Assembly: GCF_002276045.1 (NCBI RefSeq)
Contig: NZ_NQMR01000072.1
Span: forward strand, 1 to 45,433
Reading direction: 5' to 3'
Origin: Pseudoalteromonas sp. NBT06-2
GTDB taxonomy: Bacteria; Pseudomonadota; Gammaproteobacteria; Enterobacterales; Alteromonadaceae
DNA: 45,433 bases
Of this stretch, positions 43,468 to 45,433 are shown in pieces. Below the pieces are notes generated by a model that saw only the letters and a program-made list of their open reading frames with translations, did no database searches and was not told the origin of the DNA. A program made the translations under genes and the position numbers. Position 1 is the stretch's first letter. Each line of letters opens with the position of its first letter.

Positions 43468-45153
43468 TTATAAACTACAACGCTTATAATTTCTATATTC
43501 TGGTAACCAGTAATTCTTGTCGATAGCAGTTTTAATTGCATCATCGGAAATTTCTAATGCAACACCTTCTTCAATTGCCTTTTTAGCAACTTTAAAAGCA
43601 ATCTTTTTACTTAAAGATTCAATATCAGTCAATGCGGGAAGTAAACTTCCCTCACCTGTATTTGCTAGTGGAGAGTTTTCAGCAAGTGTTTCACTCGTAA
43701 TCATTAACATACTTTCAGTTACACGGTTTGCATTAGCTGAAATGACACCTAATCCTATACCCGGGAAAATATAACTGTTATTACATTGTGGTATTTTGAA
43801 TTCTTTACCTTTAAATTCAAATGGTGAAAATGGGCTACCCGTTGCAACAATTGCCTGGCCTTCGGTCCAAGTAATAACATCTTTAGGCGTTGCTTCGACT
43901 TGCTTTGAGGGATTACTTAGTGGAAATATGACTGGTTTATCACAGCCTTGATGCATGGTTTTGATTACTTGCTCTGTAAATAAACCAGGCTGTCCAGAAA
44001 CACCTATTAAAATATCAGGCTTGGCGCAGTGCATTACATCTAACAATGATGCAAATTCACCACTGTAATTCCAGTCTTTTAGCGCATCTTTATTCTGTAT
44101 TAATGCAGCTTGAAAATCGCGTAAGCCACCCATGCCTTCACTTAATAAACCAAAGCGGTCAACCATAAAGATTTGACTACGCGCTTGCTTTTCACTAATG
44201 CCTTCAGTGATCATTTGGCTAATTATTTGTTCGGCAATACCACAACCTGCAGATCCTGACCCAACAAATACAACTTTTTGATCTGATAGTTTAACTTCCT
44301 TAACACGACAAGCAGCTAATAAAGTACCAACAGTTACTGAAGCGGTACCTTGAATATCATCGTTAAAACAACATATTTCATCTCTATAGCGTTTTAGTAG
44401 AGGCATTGCATTTGGTTGTGCAAAATCTTCAAACTGTAATAAAACATTTGGCCAACGACGTTTAATTGCATTGATAAATAAATATACAAACTCATCATAC
44501 TCATCTTGATTGATACGTTTATGACGTGCGCCCATATACATAGGGTCGTTTAATAACTTTTCATTATTAGTACCTACATCAAGCATGACTGGTAAGGTAT
44601 AAGCAGGGCTAATACCGCCACATGCCGTATACAAAGATAATTTACCAATTGGAATTCCCATTCCGCCTATGCCTTGATCTCCAAGACCTAAGATTCGTTC
44701 TCCGTCAGTAACTACAATTACCTTTACGCTATTTTTAGTTGCGTTACGTAAAATATCATCAATTTGATGACGTTCTTCATAAGATATAAATAAACCACGT
44801 GAACTGCGGTAGATATCTGAAAATTGTTCACATGCATCACCTACGGTTGGCGTATAAATAATGGGCATCATTTCTTCTAAATGATCACGTACTAAGCGGT
44901 AAAACAATGTTTCATTATTGTCATGTATTGCACGTAAATAGATATGTTTATTTAAATCTTCATCAAACTTGGTGTATTGCTGATAACAACGCTCAACTTG
45001 TTCTTCGATTGTTTCATAACGTGGAGGCAATAAACCAGTTAAATTAAAGCTTTCTCTTTCTCGTTCTGTGAATGCACTACCTTTATTCAATAAAGGTGTT
45101 TCTAATAGGCTTGGGCCCGAATAAGGGATATATAAGTAGCTTTGATTATTCAT
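43468..45153 (-). CDS. maeA: NAD-dependent malic enzyme
   Basis: MaeA decarboxylates malate to pyruvate with NAD. The 561-residue product matches E. coli MaeA/SfcA (565). Seen: [21 protein letters not shown], malic-enzyme signature [43 protein letters not shown] with catalytic residues, and the NAD-binding [21 protein letters not shown] precedes the ATG. It is transcribed towards rluE. The 264-bp upstream gap to the element start shows no further gene. Confidence 0.96.
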   Translation of the reverse strand: MNNQSYLYIPYSGPSLLETPLLNKGSAFTERERESFNLTGLLPPRYETIEEQVERCYQQYTKFDEDLNKHIYLRAIHDNNETLFYRLVRDHLEEMMPIIYTPTVGDACEQFSDIYRSSRGLFISYEERHQIDDILRNATKNSVKVIVVTDGERILGLGDQGIGGMGIPIGKLSLYTACGGISPAYTLPVMLDVGTNNEKLLNDPMYMGARHKRINQDEYDEFVYLFINAIKRRWPNVLLQFEDFAQPNAMPLLKRYRDEICCFNDDIQGTASVTVGTLLAACRVKEVKLSDQKVVFVGSGSAGCGIAEQIISQMITEGISEKQARSQIFMVDRFGLLSEGMGGLRDFQAALIQNKDALKDWNYSGEFASLLDVMHCAKPDILIGVSGQPGLFTEQVIKTMHQGCDKPVIFPLSNPSKQVEATPKDVITWTEGQAIVATGSPFSPFEFKGKEFKIPQCNNSYIFPGIGLGVISANANRVTESMLMITSETLAENSPLANTGEGSLLPALTDIESLSKKIAFKVAKKAIEEGVALEISDDAIKTAIDKNYWLPEYRNYKRCSL

Positions 45154-45417
45154 TGTCTCTCTAGCGTTTTAATGTGTTCAATTCAATAGTTAATTATTAT
45201 GGTTATATAAAAAAATGCAATGAATATTCACTGAGAATTGCCAAAAACATGACATAAAAACATGAATTAACGCTATTTATACAAAAAAACTACAGCTCGG
45301 ATGAGTTCAACATGACTTTATCTATTTAAATTTATTAAATAAAATGCAAACAAAATAAGTATTAAATACGATCTATCACAAACAGCTGTAGGTTTATGAA
45401 TCACTTTGATTTACTTA

Positions 45418-45433
45418 TATACCCAAACCACTT
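45418..45433 (+). mobile_element. Start of a third miniature element (cut by window end)
   Basis: The last 16 bases match the terminal repeat of copy 2 (TATACCCAAACCACTT). The rest lies outside the window. Confidence 0.6.

Overview
This 45.4 kb window is AT-rich chromosomal DNA from a marine-type gammaproteobacterium, most likely of the order Alteromonadales (Colwellia, Pseudoalteromonas or a relative). I base this on the E. coli-like protein sequences, the aat-bpt-infA-clpA-clpS-cspD-icd-rluE gene order, a monomeric NADP isocitrate dehydrogenase, and two TonB-dependent receptors. The genus is inferred. No rRNA, tRNA, CRISPR, prophage or transposase gene was seen.

Layout. (1) 1-590: the N-terminal part of a second-type cysteinyl-tRNA synthetase gene, preceded by a 28-codon leader ORF with four consecutive Cys codons and an intrinsic terminator. 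This looks like a complete cysteine-responsive transcription attenuator and is the most striking signal in the window. (2) 595-12216: a TCA-cycle block, sdhCDAB-sucAB-sucCD leftward, with gltA divergent. SucB carries two lipoyl domains. (3) 12301-16167: a SufS/SufE-type cysteine desulfurase pair and a TonB-dependent receptor. (4) 16162-21817: biotin genes. bioBFCD runs leftward and continues into a YwbE-family gene and a small unknown gene; bioA is divergent, with a BirA-type operator between. (5) 21849-27189: a small membrane protein, asnS, trmO, proS and a Crp/Fnr-like regulator. (6) 27302-27568: a 267-bp miniature inverted-repeat element. (7) 27682-32976: an 88-residue unknown protein, a DUF4920 lipoprotein-like or periplasmic protein, a Fur-box-associated haem-type TonB receptor, and fadH. 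(8) 33213-39806: a lone receiver protein, trxB, aat, bpt, infA, clpA, clpS and cspD, which together include a complete bacterial N-degron pathway. (9) 39899-45433: a second copy of the miniature element in inverted orientation, icd with a structured leader, rluE and maeA. The first 16 bp of a third element copy lie at the right edge.

Together the genes are mainly central carbon metabolism (citrate synthase, isocitrate, 2-oxoglutarate and succinate dehydrogenases, succinyl-CoA synthetase, malic enzyme), cofactor supply (biotin, Fe-S sulfur transfer), translation and protein quality control, plus iron or haem uptake. The accessory signals are the Cys attenuator, the miniature elements with complementary loops, and several untested 5' UTR structures. 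All counts, alignments and folds were done by eye.
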